Below are positions 63,522 through 64,000 of a DNA stretch of 64,000 nucleotides, one piece after another. Numbering within the stretch: position 1 is the stretch's first letter; every line of letters begins with the position of its first letter. Made by a program: the position numbers and the translations under genes. The notes beneath the pieces are model-generated. The model was not told where the DNA came from. It saw nothing but the letters and a program-made list of their open reading frames with translations, and did not search any database. Source of the DNA: Kitasatospora sp. MAA19 (lineage in GTDB: Bacteria > Actinomycetota > Actinomycetes > Streptomycetales > Streptomycetaceae); contig NZ_JARXYZ010000010.1 in the NCBI RefSeq assembly GCF_029894125.1, positions 62,001 to 126,000 on the forward strand. Direction: 5' to 3'.

Positions 63522-64000
63522 TCAGAGGACGTTCTCGACGAGGACGGCGGTGCCCTGACCGACGCCCACGCACATGGTGGCGAGGCCGCGCCGGGCGCCG
63601 GTGCGGCGCATCCGGTGCAGCAGGGTGGTGAGGATGCGCGCGCCCGAGCCGCCCAGCGGGTGGCCGAGCGCGATCGCTCCGCCGCTCGGGTTGACCAGTT
63701 CGTCGGCCTGTTCCGGGTCGAACCCGAGGCCGTCGGCGGAGGCCAGGGCCTGGGCGGCGAAGGCCTCGTTCAGCTCGGCGGTGTCGAGGTCGGCGAGCGA
63801 CCAGCCGGCCCGGCCGAGCACCTTCTGCGTGGCCGGCACCGGGCCGATTCCCATGATGTCGGGGTGCACCCCGGCGGAGGCGCCGGCCACGTACCGGCCG
63901 AGCGGCCGCAGCCCGAGCTCGCGCAGCGCCTCCTCGCTGACCAGGACCAGCCCGGCCGCGCCGTCGTTCATCGGCGAGGCGTTGCCGGCGGTGACGGTGC
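63522..64000 (-). CDS. Acetyl-CoA acetyltransferase (thiolase), 5' part outside window
   Basis: The C-terminal 159 residues of a thiolase are visible. Motifs are [50 protein letters not shown] with the catalytic His, and [13 protein letters not shown] with the C-terminal catalytic Cys. The frame is open at the window edge, so about 230 N-terminal residues with the nucleophile Cys lie beyond position 64000. The FabG-like SDR follows after 13 bp on the same strand, suggesting a two-step unit for beta-oxidation or for making 3-hydroxyacyl-CoA. Confidence 0.95.
   Translation of the reverse strand, partial: TVTAGNASPMNDGAAGLVLVSEEALRELGLRPLGRYVAGASAGVHPDIMGIGPVPATQKVLGRAGWSLADLDTAELNEAFAAQALASADGLGFDPEQADELVNPSGGAIALGHPLGGSGARILTTLLHRMRRTGARRGLATMCVGVGQGTAVLVENVL

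Overview
The window comes from a high-GC actinomycete, most likely the Streptomyces/Kitasatospora group. This rests on G/C-rich third codon positions, many GTG starts, chains of ATGA/GTGA overlapping genes, GGAGG-type ribosome sites, and the gene families present (PucR, ROK kinase, SWIM/DUF6493 pair, actinobacterial Tad locus). The genus is inference. I saw no rRNA, tRNA, CRISPR, integrase, transposase or plasmid function; it reads as chromosomal sequence.

Layout. (1) 1-8.3 kb: end of a heme catalase, an IclR regulator, then a likely lipid-oxidation cluster (diiron-type hydrolase, PDR-type flavin/2Fe-2S reductase, M24 peptidase-like protein, EphD-like hydrolase-SDR fusion) and a LysE exporter. 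(2) 8.3-17.4 kb: a purine-catabolism block on the minus strand (FAD, 2Fe-2S and molybdopterin subunits of a xanthine dehydrogenase, an AzgA-type permease, the XdhC maturation factor), divergent from a PucR regulator. A 26-codon reading frame links the 2Fe-2S and Mo subunits by ATGA overlaps on both sides. (3) 17.5-24.8 kb: a membrane esterase, a sugar ABC importer with a ROK kinase in one overlapping operon, and gamma-glutamyltransferase. (4) 24.9-36.2 kb: exonuclease III, a Gly/Ser-repeat surface protein, a lysoplasmalogenase-type membrane protein, an orphan DUF2398 (Wadjet JetB-like) gene, a BCCT transporter, a hydrolase-MerR operon with a textbook MerR promoter, a sulfite-oxidase-family enzyme, a TetR regulator and a TesB thioesterase. 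(5) 36.3-43.2 kb: the SWIM/DUF6493 pair, a metallo-beta-lactamase-fold hydrolase, MaoC and an FMN-binding protein. (6) 43.4-60.9 kb: a Tad pilus/secretion locus (lipoprotein, secreted protein, CpaB, CpaE-like, TadA/CpaF, TadB, TadC, pilin-like, two TadE-like, TadG-like) ending in a 1319-residue membrane LysM/BTAD protein. Proteins with a degenerate caspase-like core lie at both ends. (7) 61-64 kb: a sedolisin (S53) peptidase and a FabG-like SDR followed by a truncated thiolase.

The least expected structure is a family of three intergenic elements (about 3413-3508, 40726-40849, 60953-61055) made of contiguous 7-nt words of the form GNNNNCA. Each switches to the reverse-complement words halfway along, so it forms a long hairpin. 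All follow plus-strand genes; two sit between convergent genes and supply the stop codon of the minus-strand gene. They are much less GC-rich than their surroundings and look like an expandable, terminator-like repeat family.
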